This document shows, piece after piece, positions 8,952 to 16,746 of a stretch of 64,000 nucleotides of DNA (position 1 is its first letter; each line of letters opens with the position of its first letter). The notes under the pieces were generated by a model. The model did no database searches and had not been told where the DNA came from. It saw only the letters and a list, made by a program, of their open reading frames with translations. Source of the stretch: SKPT01 sp040905445 (GTDB lineage Bacteria; Planctomycetota; Phycisphaerae; Phycisphaerales; Phycisphaeraceae); NCBI GenBank assembly GCA_040905445.1, contig JBBDRN010000042.1:19752-83751 (forward strand). The letters run 5' to 3'. The position numbers and the translations under genes were made by a program.

Positions 8952-10130
8952 TCAGGCGTTGGTCGCGGCCGCCTGCCGCGTCTGGCTGAGCGGGCCGCCG
9001 CCCCCCGTCCCCGGCTTCGTCGCCACCACGCCGAAGCCCCAGTCGCGCACCTCGGTGGTCTTGATGTCCTCGAAGCCCAGCTCGCGGTACCAGCCCTTGA
9101 CCTCGTCCTGCGTGTGCATCCAGCGGTAGCGCGGCGTGTAGATGTCCAGCAGGTCGACGATGCGCTCGCGCCACGTCAGCCGGTCCTTCTCGTCGTTCAG
9201 GCCCAGCAGCGTGCGGATGTGCTGGCGGATCATCGACTGCACCGACCAGACGCAGACGAACGCGTGTTTGACCGGCGCGGGCATGGGCGAGACCACCTGC
9301 CGCAGCTTGAGCTGAAGCGCGAACTTGATGCCCGGCTCCTTGTGGTAGACCCAGATGTAGATCTTCGCACCCGGCGCAAGCGCCTTGGCGACGGCCAGCA
9401 GGGCCTGGCGTGTGTCCGGGTTGTGGTGCAGCACGCCGGAGGAGTAAAGCACGTCGACCGCCTCGTGGCGGAACGGCGGGTTCATCAGGTCAGCCTGCAC
9501 GAAGTGCGTGCGGTCGTTGCCCTTGGCGCGGTAGTAGGCATAAGCGCGGTCGACGGAGTCTGCGACGTCGGCGGCGAGGACCTCGCAGCCGAAGCGGTTG
9601 AGCCCGCGAGACAGCGACCCGTTGCCGCAGCCGGCGTCAAGCACCCATTTGCCCTTGAGCTCGTCGGCGGTCGCGTCCACCTCCTGGAGGAAGAGCTTGC
9701 AGCGGTCGTCGACGGTTTCGTGCCAGGTGCGGCTGTGATCGTAGTCGAAGTGCTCCCACTCGCGGCCGAAGCTCGCGCCGATGGTCTTGCCCGCAGCGGC
9801 CTTCTCGCGGATGGCCTTGTCCTCGGCCGAGCCGCGCGTGAGCTGCGCGTCGGGCAGCAGGCGGGGCACGCCGTTGCGGATCGGGTACGCCTGCCCGGCT
9901 TCGTTCTCGAGTCGGCCGGTGTCGATCTCGATGGCGTAGCAGGCGGCGCAGTCGCGCTCGGCGACGCTGGCGGCGACATGCGGCCCGGATTCGCTGACCC
10001 GGCAATGACGGCACTGGCTGGGTGGAGAGGCCTCGTCGGCGGGCGTGGCCTGCGAGCCGGTGGCGTCCTTGAGGTGCAGGTCACTGCCGGAGACCGGGCA
10101 CACGAGCATGTCGAGAACGCGTAGCTTCAT
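8952..10130 (-). CDS. Trm112-like zinc-ribbon plus SAM methyltransferase fusion
   Basis: A 392-residue protein and first gene of the glycan operon. Residues 1-95 resemble a Trm112/YcaR-like element: VLDMLVCPVSG, then Cys pairs (CRHC about 40-43, CAAC about 61-64) and YPIRNGVPRLLP. Residues about 160 onward carry motif I WVLDAGCGNGSLS, LAADVADSV and the post-motif LYSSGVLHHNPD, typical of methyltransferases that come as natural fusions with this ribbon. The start ATG at 10130 has GGAG eight bases before it. The last stretch EVRDWGFGVVA is near-terminal, with a Gly/Ala-rich tail. A sugar or lipid-carrier methylation role is inferred. Confidence 0.78.
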   Translation of the reverse strand: MKLRVLDMLVCPVSGSDLHLKDATGSQATPADEASPPSQCRHCRVSESGPHVAASVAERDCAACYAIEIDTGRLENEAGQAYPIRNGVPRLLPDAQLTRGSAEDKAIREKAAAGKTIGASFGREWEHFDYDHSRTWHETVDDRCKLFLQEVDATADELKGKWVLDAGCGNGSLSRGLNRFGCEVLAADVADSVDRAYAYYRAKGNDRTHFVQADLMNPPFRHEAVDVLYSSGVLHHNPDTRQALLAVAKALAPGAKIYIWVYHKEPGIKFALQLKLRQVVSPMPAPVKHAFVCVWSVQSMIRQHIRTLLGLNDEKDRLTWRERIVDLLDIYTPRYRWMHTQDEVKGWYRELGFEDIKTTEVRDWGFGVVATKPGTGGGGPLSQTRQAAATNA

Positions 10131-10241
10131 CGTCCGCTCCGGGTTGGCGCTGTGGCGGCTCGGGACTTGGGGCCGGGCTTGGCGCCGGTTGCTGCGGTTC
10201 GTGGGCGCGTGGGGACGGGTAACGGGCAGGCTCCGCCCCCG

Positions 10242-10269
10242 TCGGGTGCGCGCTGTGGCGCGCACCCGA
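10242..10269. other. Perfect 12-bp stem, 4-nt loop hairpin
   Basis: TCGGGTGCGCGC, loop TGTG, then its exact reverse complement. It lies 112 bp before the first gene of the glycan operon. There is no T-run on either side, so an intrinsic terminator is not obvious. It may be an RNA structure in the leader or a protein-binding palindrome. Confidence 0.6.
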
Positions 10270-10903
10270 TTGGCCGGGAGGATCGGCGTCCTCCATGTGG
10301 GCTCAGGTTCCGCCGGCCCGTCGCCCGGCAGCCGGTCGGCGTGGTCAGGGTTAACCGCCTGCCTGGCCCCATCTCCGTCCTTCTATCGAGCGATTGGCGG
10401 CGTTACTGCAGGCCGGTCGCATCTCCGTTTGAGCTGCGCGCCGATACGGCGAGGCCGGGCACACGCACAGTGTCAGTAACCCACACCGTTAACGACGGTT
10501 ATGTGTTCTGAGCATGCCAACCCAAGATCACCCGGGAAGGTCGGATCGATTGAGGGCGCTTCTCCCGTTGCTGGCCCTGTCGGGCAGGCGACACACCCAT
10601 CATCTGGCGCCGTCGCTGGCGGCGAACTGGGTGCCTTGCCCATCGCGGCCGGGGACACCCCCGGTTTGGCGAGCGGGGGCGTTTCCTGCCCCGGCCTACG
10701 CGCAATTACGATATCACTTATTCCCCCTCGCACAAGAGCTTTCGGTTCGTCGCCGATCGAACTTTTATCGCCACGCGGTGGGTGTCGGCGCGCGGGTCAT
10801 CGGGGCCGACGGAGTTGCGGATCGACCGCGCCGATGGTGTCCGTCGGCACCCTGGTGTGCGTTGCGATGCGCGGGGGCGCCGGCTTGGATCAACGGAAAT
10901 GCT

Positions 10904-10938
10904 GATAGATTATAAACTACTCTATCTATAGAACTTAA
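10904..10938 (-). promoter_or_regulatory. AT-rich island with candidate promoter and dyad
   Basis: In very GC-rich surroundings, the minus strand reads TATAAT at 10914-10909 with TTAAGT 18 bp upstream, a weak -35. A dyad GATAGA (10904-10909) and TCTATC (10921-10926) overlaps the -10. If used, it would give the glycan operon a leader of nearly 780 nt. A role for the plus-strand importer cannot be excluded. Confidence 0.35.
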
Positions 10939-11168
10939 GCCTTCGATGCCGTCGCCGCGGCGTCGCGCCGCGCCCCCCCCCCGCTTTCCGACACCGCCCA
11001 GCCGACCCAGCTTGACGGCAATCCGCCGCGTCCACGGCCCGTCTCGGAGTGTCGGCCTTGCGCGATTCACCACGCCACGGCCCCGCCCGATGCAGACGCA
11101 CGGGCGACATCCCGTCCGCCGAATGAACGCGATTCGCAGCAGCGCGCGGGCGCGACGGCCGGACGGGG

Positions 11169-11174
11169 TATGCT
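11169..11174 (+). promoter_or_regulatory. Candidate -10 element of the importer operon
   Basis: TATGCT lies 27 bp before the ATG at 11202, and GAGGAG is a good Shine-Dalgarno sequence for that ATG. No convincing -35 was seen. Confidence 0.35.
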
Positions 11175-11201
11175 TCTCCCCGCGGCCGCGAGGAGTGAGC
11201 C

Positions 11202-11972
11202 ATGATCCGATTCCGCGAGGTCAGCAAGCGATACGGCGATGGCGACGCCCCTCCGGCCGTCGATCGACTGTCGCTCGAGGTCCGCGACGGTGAGTTGCTC
11301 GTGCTCCTGGGCGAGTCGGGCTGCGGCAAGACGACGACGCTCAAAATGATCAACCGCCTGATCGAGCCCACCGGCGGGCGCATCGAGCTCGACGGGCAGG
11401 ACGTGCAGCGGCTCGATGCCGTGGCGCTGCGGCGGAAGATCGGCTACGTCTTCCAGGGCATCGGGCTGTTCCCGCACCTGAGCGTGGCGGAAAACGTCGC
11501 CGTCGTGCCGAGGCTCCTGGGCTGGCCCCGGCGGCAGATCGCCGAGCGCGTCGACGAGCTGCTGGCGCTCGTGAATCTCCCAGCCGAGACGATGCGCGAC
11601 CGGAACCCGGCCGAGTTGTCGGGCGGACAGCAGCAGCGGGTGGGCGTGGCGCGGGCGCTGGCGGCGCGGCCGCGGATCATGCTGATGGACGAGCCGTTCG
11701 GAGCCCTCGACCCGCTGACGCGCGACGCGCTGCAGGAGGAGTACCGGCGGCTGCACGAGGAACTGGGGCTGACGACGGTGATGGTGACGCACGACATGAC
11801 CGAGGCGCTGCTGCTGGCGGATCGGATCGCGGTGATGCGGACCGGGCGGTTGATCGGGCTTGGCACGCCCGCGGAATTGTTGACGGCGCCAGGGCATGCG
11901 GATGTGGCCGCGATGATGCAGACGCCGCGGCGGCACGCGGCTCGGGTCGAAGCACTGGCGGGCGGTGGGTGA
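11202..11972 (+). CDS. OpuC/EgtV-type ABC transporter ATPase
   Basis: A 256-residue ATP-binding subunit with Walker A GESGCGKTT (37-45), Q-loop GYVFQGIGLFPHLSV (81-95), signature LSGGQQQR (139-146), Walker B MLMDEP (160-165) and switch region VTHDM. The QGIGLFPH and LLTAPGHADVAAMM stretches are typical of the osmoprotectant (OpuCA/ProV) subgroup, without the C-terminal CBS domains some members carry. It powers uptake through the permease encoded next, whose start is 32 bp after this stop. SD GAGGAG sits 6 bp before the ATG. Confidence 0.88.
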   Translation: MIRFREVSKRYGDGDAPPAVDRLSLEVRDGELLVLLGESGCGKTTTLKMINRLIEPTGGRIELDGQDVQRLDAVALRRKIGYVFQGIGLFPHLSVAENVAVVPRLLGWPRRQIAERVDELLALVNLPAETMRDRNPAELSGGQQQRVGVARALAARPRIMLMDEPFGALDPLTRDALQEEYRRLHEELGLTTVMVTHDMTEALLLADRIAVMRTGRLIGLGTPAELLTAPGHADVAAMMQTPRRHAARVEALAGGG

Positions 11973-12003
11973 GCGATCATCCGTCGTCACGGGAAGACGC
12001 CTC

Positions 12004-13623
12004 ATGAGCGACAACCTGCGTGAGCAGCTCGCCAACCTGCCGGTCTACCTCGGCCAGCACATCCTGCTGACGGTGGTGGCGCTCGGTGCGGGGATCGCCA
12101 TCAGCCTGCCGCTGGCGGTGTCGGTGACGCGCTGGCAGCCGGGGCGGTGGCCGCTGCTCACGGCCGTGGGCGTGATCCAGACCGTGCCGGGGCTCGCGCT
12201 GTTGGCGCTGGCGGTGGCGGTGCTCATCGCGGTGCGGCCGTGGACGGAGGTGTCGGCGTTCGGGTTTCTGCCGGCGGTGACGGCGCTGACGCTCTACAGC
12301 ATGCTGCCGATCGTGCGCAACACCGTCACCGGCATCCTGGAGGTCGACCCGGCAATCACAGAGGCGGCACGCGGCCTGGGAATGACGCCGACGCAGCGGC
12401 TATGGCGTGTGGAGCTGCCGCTGGCGCTGCCCGTGATCATCGCCGGCGTGCGCACGGCGGCGGTGTGGGTGGTCGGCACGGCCACGCTCTCGACGCCGGT
12501 CGGACAACCGAGCTTGGGCAACTATCTCTTCGGCGGCCTGCAGACGCAGAACTGGACGATGGTCGTCGTCGGCTGCATCGCGGCCGCGGGGCTGGCGATC
12601 GCGCTCGATGCGCTGATCGCCCTGCTGGAGAAGGCGGCGTCGGCACGCAGCGTCTGGCGCGGGAGCGCCGCGGGGCTGGGGCTCGTGATGCTGCTCGGCG
12701 GTGGGCTGGCCGCGCCGACGCTGGCCGCGACCTGGTTCGATGCGCCTGACGCGCCGGGGCTGGCGGCCGATCGCACGCCCGCGGAGCGCCTGGACGCCGA
12801 CACGCGCGGCCGCGTCGTGCGCATCGGCTCCAAGCCCTTCACCGAGCAGTACATCCTCTCGGCGCTGATCGGTCGGCGACTGCAGGAGGCCGGCTTCGAG
12901 GTCGAGCGCCGGGAGAACCTCGGCTCGTCGCTCGGGTTTCAGGCGCTGGGGGCGGGCGAGATCGACGTGCTCGTCGAGTATGCCGGCACCGTCTGGACCA
13001 ACTACATGAACCGCGAGGCGATTCCGCCCGCCTGGCACGTGCTCAACGCCATGGAAGGCTGGCTCGCCGACGAGCATGGCATCCGCAGCGTGGGCACGCT
13101 CGGGTTCGAGAACGCCTACGCGCTGGCGATGCGGCGCGAGCTGGCGCGCGAGCTTGGCATCGCGTCGATCGCCGACCTCGCCGACCACGCGCCGGCGATG
13201 AGCGTGGGCGGCGACTACGAGATCTTCGATCGTCCCGAGTGGCGATCGGTGCGGCAGCGCTACGGCCTGCGCTTTGCGCGCGAGGTGGTGTATGACTCGA
13301 CGTTCATGTACCGCGCCGTCCGCAACGACGAGGTACAGGTGATCACCGCCTACACGACGGACGCCCGGCTGGATGTCTATGACCTGACGCTGCTGGCGGA
13401 CCCGCTCGAAGCATTGCCGCCTTACGACGCGATCCTGCTGCTGTCGAGCGATGCGGGCTCGCGACCGGACGTCGTCGCCGCGATTGAGCCGCTGGTCGGC
13501 GCGATCGACATGCAGATGATGCGTGAGGCGAGCCACATGGTCGACCGCGAGCAGGACAAGCGGACGGTCACCGAAGCGGCGGCGTGGCTCGCAGCGCAGA
13601 TCGAGGCGCGGCTGAGCAGGTGA
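12004..13623 (+). CDS. Fused ABC permease and substrate-binding protein (OpuC/EgtU type)
   Basis: A 539-residue fusion. Residues about 15-235 form a BPD-type permease with several hydrophobic helices and the EAARGLGMTPTQRLWRVELPLALP cytoplasmic loop. Residues about 265-539 form a periplasmic choline/betaine-type binding domain starting VRIGSKPFTEQYIL, with LVEYAGTVWTNYM and a late ITAYTTDARL. The ATG at 12004 is chosen over one 13 codons upstream that overlaps the ATPase gene. Known homologues with this two-gene, fused layout transport glycine betaine, choline, carnitine or bile acids, and some (EgtU) transport ergothioneine. The binding-site residues cannot be assigned here. Confidence 0.85.
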   Translation: MSDNLREQLANLPVYLGQHILLTVVALGAGIAISLPLAVSVTRWQPGRWPLLTAVGVIQTVPGLALLALAVAVLIAVRPWTEVSAFGFLPAVTALTLYSMLPIVRNTVTGILEVDPAITEAARGLGMTPTQRLWRVELPLALPVIIAGVRTAAVWVVGTATLSTPVGQPSLGNYLFGGLQTQNWTMVVVGCIAAAGLAIALDALIALLEKAASARSVWRGSAAGLGLVMLLGGGLAAPTLAATWFDAPDAPGLAADRTPAERLDADTRGRVVRIGSKPFTEQYILSALIGRRLQEAGFEVERRENLGSSLGFQALGAGEIDVLVEYAGTVWTNYMNREAIPPAWHVLNAMEGWLADEHGIRSVGTLGFENAYALAMRRELARELGIASIADLADHAPAMSVGGDYEIFDRPEWRSVRQRYGLRFAREVVYDSTFMYRAVRNDEVQVITAYTTDARLDVYDLTLLADPLEALPPYDAILLLSSDAGSRPDVVAAIEPLVGAIDMQMMREASHMVDREQDKRTVTEAAAWLAAQIEARLSR

Positions 13624-13651
13624 TTCGCAACGGCCGCAGCAGCGACGAGCG

Positions 13652-14959
13652 TCACGGGTTGTTCGCCGCGCCCGTGCCCGCTGGCCGTGGCCGGTGGGGG
13701 CACAGCGTCGGGAAGGGGTCGTCGTTGTCCGCCATCCACTGCTGAAGGCGAGCGTCGAGCTCGCGGCGGATGGCATCGCTGGCGGGGTCGCTGGCCCGGT
13801 TGCGGAGCTCGTGCGGATCTTCGTGCAGGTCGTAGAGCTCCACGTCGCCGGCCGCGTAGACGTTGAGCTTGTGGCGATGCGTGCGGATCATGCGGATCGG
13901 CTCGCACCACTGCTGCTTGCCGTGGTACTGCCCGACGACGAACTCGCGCTGCGGCGGCGGGCCGTGGTCCGTCACGCACGGCTTCAATGACTCGCCGTCG
14001 CACGCCGGCGGGTCAACCCCCGCGAAGTCGAGCAGCGTCGGACACATGTCCGCATTGGTGATCAACTCCGACACGTCGCGTCCCCCTGCCGTGCGCTGCG
14101 GCCGCGGCAGGCGAATCATCAGCGGCACGTGCACCATCTGCTCGTACATGAACGGCCCCTTGAAGATCAGGCGATGGTGCGCGTCCATGTCGCCGTGGTC
14201 GGACGTAACGACCACCACCGTGTTCTCGTCGAGGCCCGTCTCCTCCAGCGTCGCCAGCAATCGCGCAACGTGGCTGTCGAACGCGGCGACCTTGTCGCGA
14301 TACGCGGCCCGATATCCCCGCCACGCCGCCTCGGGCTCGTCATGGATGACCACGCCCTGGTCGTGCGTCATGAAGCGAAGCTGGGCGGTCGGCTTGGCGG
14401 CCAGGTCCTCGCCATGCCAGCACGGCGGCAATGGCACATCGGCGTCCTCCGGGCGCGGCGGCCGGCGCTGGAAGTGATACACGTCGTGCGGATCGTTGTA
14501 CGACGCCATCGCGAAAAACGGCCGGTCGGGCTGCCTGGCGCAGCGCCGCAGCCATGCGTCGGTGTTGGCGGTGACCTTCGCGTCGTCGAGCTTGTCGTCG
14601 AGGGGTTGGCGGTCGTTCCAGCCGACCGCGGCGGCCGGATCGTTGCCGAGGTGCCACTTGCCGTAGTAGGCGGTGGCGTAGCCCGACTGCTGCATCGCGG
14701 GGGCGAGCGTGGGCATGCGCAGCGGCTCGCCACCAACCGCCCCGATGTTGTTGAGCACGCCCGTCTTGCTCGGGTACAGCCCGGTCATCAGCGTCGAGCG
14801 GCTGGGCGAGCATTGCGGCGTGGTGCAGAAGGTGGCGCTGAAGCGCACGGCGTCGCGGGCGAACGCGTCGATCGCGGGCGTCTGGAAGAACGGATCGACC
14901 CGCCCCAGCGCCCGGCCGTGCTGTTGATCGGAAAAAATGAACAGGATGTTGGGTTTCAT
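13652..14959 (-). CDS. Type I sulfatase (formylglycine-dependent)
   Basis: A 435-residue arylsulfatase-family protein. It opens KPNILFIFSDQQHG with a metal-ligand Asp (about 11), has the formylglycine signature CSPSR (50-54) in CTTPQCSPSRSTLMTG, a YYGKWHLG stretch and a second metal site TSDHGDMD. Cys50 must be oxidised by a sulfatase-maturing enzyme, which is not in the window. No signal peptide is visible, so it appears cytoplasmic and would act on imported sulfated sugars. It starts with GGAG 6 bases before the ATG and faces away from the galactoside genes, sharing the promoter region. A frame continuing far upstream is antisense to the next gene and was ignored. Confidence 0.88.
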   Translation of the reverse strand: MKPNILFIFSDQQHGRALGRVDPFFQTPAIDAFARDAVRFSATFCTTPQCSPSRSTLMTGLYPSKTGVLNNIGAVGGEPLRMPTLAPAMQQSGYATAYYGKWHLGNDPAAAVGWNDRQPLDDKLDDAKVTANTDAWLRRCARQPDRPFFAMASYNDPHDVYHFQRRPPRPEDADVPLPPCWHGEDLAAKPTAQLRFMTHDQGVVIHDEPEAAWRGYRAAYRDKVAAFDSHVARLLATLEETGLDENTVVVVTSDHGDMDAHHRLIFKGPFMYEQMVHVPLMIRLPRPQRTAGGRDVSELITNADMCPTLLDFAGVDPPACDGESLKPCVTDHGPPPQREFVVGQYHGKQQWCEPIRMIRTHRHKLNVYAAGDVELYDLHEDPHELRNRASDPASDAIRRELDARLQQWMADNDDPFPTLCPHRPRPAGTGAANNP

Positions 14960-14991
14960 GGCCGGCTCCGACGGTGTGCGCGCCTCGTGCC

Positions 14992-14997
14992 ATGATA
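14992..14997 (-). promoter_or_regulatory. Candidate -10 of the sulfatase gene
   Basis: TATCAT on the minus strand lies 32 bp before the sulfatase ATG, which also has a GGAG ribosome-binding site. Confidence 0.35.
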
Positions 14998-15036
14998 CAC
15001 CGCGAGCCCGGCGTGATGCGACCCGCGGTCCGGCTG

Positions 15037-15042
15037 TAGAAT
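15037..15042 (+). promoter_or_regulatory. Candidate -10 of the GH4 operon
   Basis: TAGAAT lies 40 bp before the ATG at 15083. The divergent sulfatase promoter is about 40 bp away, so the two genes may share control. Confidence 0.35.
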
Positions 15043-15082
15043 GGGCCTCGCCGCGAACCCGCACCACCGGAGCATGAGCACC

Positions 15083-16606
15083 ATGGCCATCAAGATCGCC
15101 GTCATCGGAGCCGGGAGCGTGGGCTTTACCCGCAAGCTGATGCGCGACGTGCTCAAGGTGGATGAGCTTCAGGACACGCACTTCGCGTTTCATGACATCT
15201 CCGCGCGCAACCTCGGTATGGTCGAGCAGATCTGTCGGCGAGACATCGAGGCGAACAACCTGCCCGCCCGGCTGACGCACCACATGGAGCGCCACCCGGC
15301 CGTCGAAGGCGCCCGCTACGTCATCAACTGCACACGCATCGGCGGACTGGAGGCGTTCGCGCAGGACGTCGACATCCCGCTCAAGTACGGCGTCGACCAG
15401 TGTGTCGGCGACACGATCTGCGCCGGCGGGATCATGTACGGCCAGCGGAACGTGCCGCAGATCCTCGCCTTTCAGCGCGACATCAAGGCGCTCGCCGCCG
15501 ACGGCTGCATGCTGCTGAACTACGCCAACCCGATGGCGATCAACACCTGGGCAGCGCTGGATGCCGCCGACCGCGGCGAGGGGGTCGAGACGCTGGGCCT
15601 CTGCCACGGCGTCGAAGGCGGCTGGGTGCAGATCGCCCGGGCGCTCGCGCACCTCCACGGCGACGAGGACGTGGACCATCGACGCGACGTCGAGATCATC
15701 TGTGCCGGCATCAACCACCAGACCTGGTACACGCACGTGCGCTACAAGGGCCGAGACATCGGGCCCGAAGAACTGCTCGAAGCGTTCGAGAACCACCCGA
15801 TCTACCCGCAGACCGAGAAGGTGCGCCTCGACGTGCTGCGCCGCTTCGGCTGCTATTCCACCGAGAGCAACGGCCACCTGAGCGAATACCTGCCCTGGTA
15901 CCGCAAGCGGCCCGACGAGATTCCGCGCTGGATCAGCAACGATAGCTGGATCGGGGGTGAGACAGGCGGCTACCTGCGCGTGTGCAAGGAAGGCCGCAAC
16001 TGGTTCGAGACCGACTTCCCGCGCTGGCTCGAGGAGGCGGGCAAGCCGCTCGATGAGCACAAACGCTCGCACGAGCACGCGTCGTGGATCATCGAGGCGC
16101 GCGAGACCGGCCGCCCGTACCGGGGCCACTTCAACGTGCGCAACAACGGCGTCATATCCAACCTCCCGCCCGACTGCATCGTCGAGGCGCCAGGGTGGGT
16201 CGACCGGCACGGCGTGAACATGGTCGCGGGGCTGGAGCTGCCCCTGGCGTGCGCGGCGACGTGCCGGGCGAGCGTCGACGTGCAGCGGATGGCCAAGGCC
16301 GCGGCGGTTCGCGGCGATGTCACGCTGCTCAAGCAGGCGATGCTGCACGATCCGCTGGTCGGCGCGGTGTGCGACCCCGACGAGGTGTGGCAGATGGTCG
16401 ACGAGATGCTGATGGCGCAGGCCCAGTGGCTGCCGCAGTACGAGGCGGAGGCGATCGAGGCGGCGCGGCAGCGGCTGGCGAAGCCGAAGGTGGCGACGCG
16501 CGACTGGCAGGGCGCGGCGCGGAAGCCCGTGCAGGATGTCGAAACGCTGCGCGCAGCCAAGCAGGCGCAGGTGCTCGACGCCGACAAGGCCGGAGCGGCG
16601 AAGTGA
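15083..16606 (+). CDS. Glycoside hydrolase family 4 (alpha-galactosidase-like)
   Basis: A 507-residue NAD-dependent glycosidase. The Rossmann motif GAGSVGF is at 9-15, NYANPMA at 146-152 and the metal-site CHG at 174-176 (family CH[SG]), followed by GINHQTWY and a tyrosine-rich region. GH4 enzymes cleave glycosides by oxidation-elimination using NAD and Mn; the motif set is closest to the MelA/alpha-galactosidase branch, but alpha-glucuronidase members look similar. The ATG at 15083 is 10 nt from GGAG; the ATG at 15074 has GGAG only one base before it. It probably leads the galactose gene set GalT-phosphatase-kinase. Confidence 0.83.
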   Translation: MAIKIAVIGAGSVGFTRKLMRDVLKVDELQDTHFAFHDISARNLGMVEQICRRDIEANNLPARLTHHMERHPAVEGARYVINCTRIGGLEAFAQDVDIPLKYGVDQCVGDTICAGGIMYGQRNVPQILAFQRDIKALAADGCMLLNYANPMAINTWAALDAADRGEGVETLGLCHGVEGGWVQIARALAHLHGDEDVDHRRDVEIICAGINHQTWYTHVRYKGRDIGPEELLEAFENHPIYPQTEKVRLDVLRRFGCYSTESNGHLSEYLPWYRKRPDEIPRWISNDSWIGGETGGYLRVCKEGRNWFETDFPRWLEEAGKPLDEHKRSHEHASWIIEARETGRPYRGHFNVRNNGVISNLPPDCIVEAPGWVDRHGVNMVAGLELPLACAATCRASVDVQRMAKAAAVRGDVTLLKQAMLHDPLVGAVCDPDEVWQMVDEMLMAQAQWLPQYEAEAIEAARQRLAKPKVATRDWQGAARKPVQDVETLRAAKQAQVLDADKAGAAK

Positions 16607-16644
16607 TGCGGCCATGACGAGCGCCGCCAAGGCGCGGCCGTTGC

Positions 16645-16706
16645 AGGGTCCGCTGTGCGGACTTTGGACGCGCGTTGCACCCGGGAAGATCCGCACAGCG
16701 GACCCT
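16645..16706. repeat. GGTCCGC palindrome family, copy 1 (best paired)
   Basis: Arms AGGGTCCGCTGTGCGGA (16645-16661) and its exact 17-base reverse complement (16690-16706), separated by 28 nt. It lies between the GH4 stop and the GalT start. Confidence 0.85.
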
Positions 16707-16746
16707 CGCCACGGCGCGTCTCGATCCGTACTCAAGGACGCTACGC

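Larger units (their letters stand above)
10131..11201. other. Long intergenic region upstream of two divergent operons
   Basis: About 1.07 kb with no gene I can support. Frames of 60-150 codons exist on both strands but have no ribosome-binding site, no recognisable motif and Arg/Pro/Ala-rich composition typical of out-of-frame high-GC DNA. It holds a perfect hairpin (10242-10269), a GC-rich inverted repeat of 8 bp (10647-10654 with 10689-10696) and an AT-rich island (about 10900-10940). It may carry a long 5' leader for the minus-strand glycan operon. Confidence 0.6.

Noticed and set aside
10501..10915. Plus-strand frames of about 130 codons in the long intergenic region
   Set aside because: No ribosome-binding site, no motif and biased composition. 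Two overlapping frames of equal length indicate chance.
16645..16706. Transcription terminator reading of the 17-bp inverted repeat
   Set aside because: The loop is 28 nt and no T-run follows. The same sequence recurs at eight loci, so a dispersed repeat explains it better, though it could still affect transcript ends.
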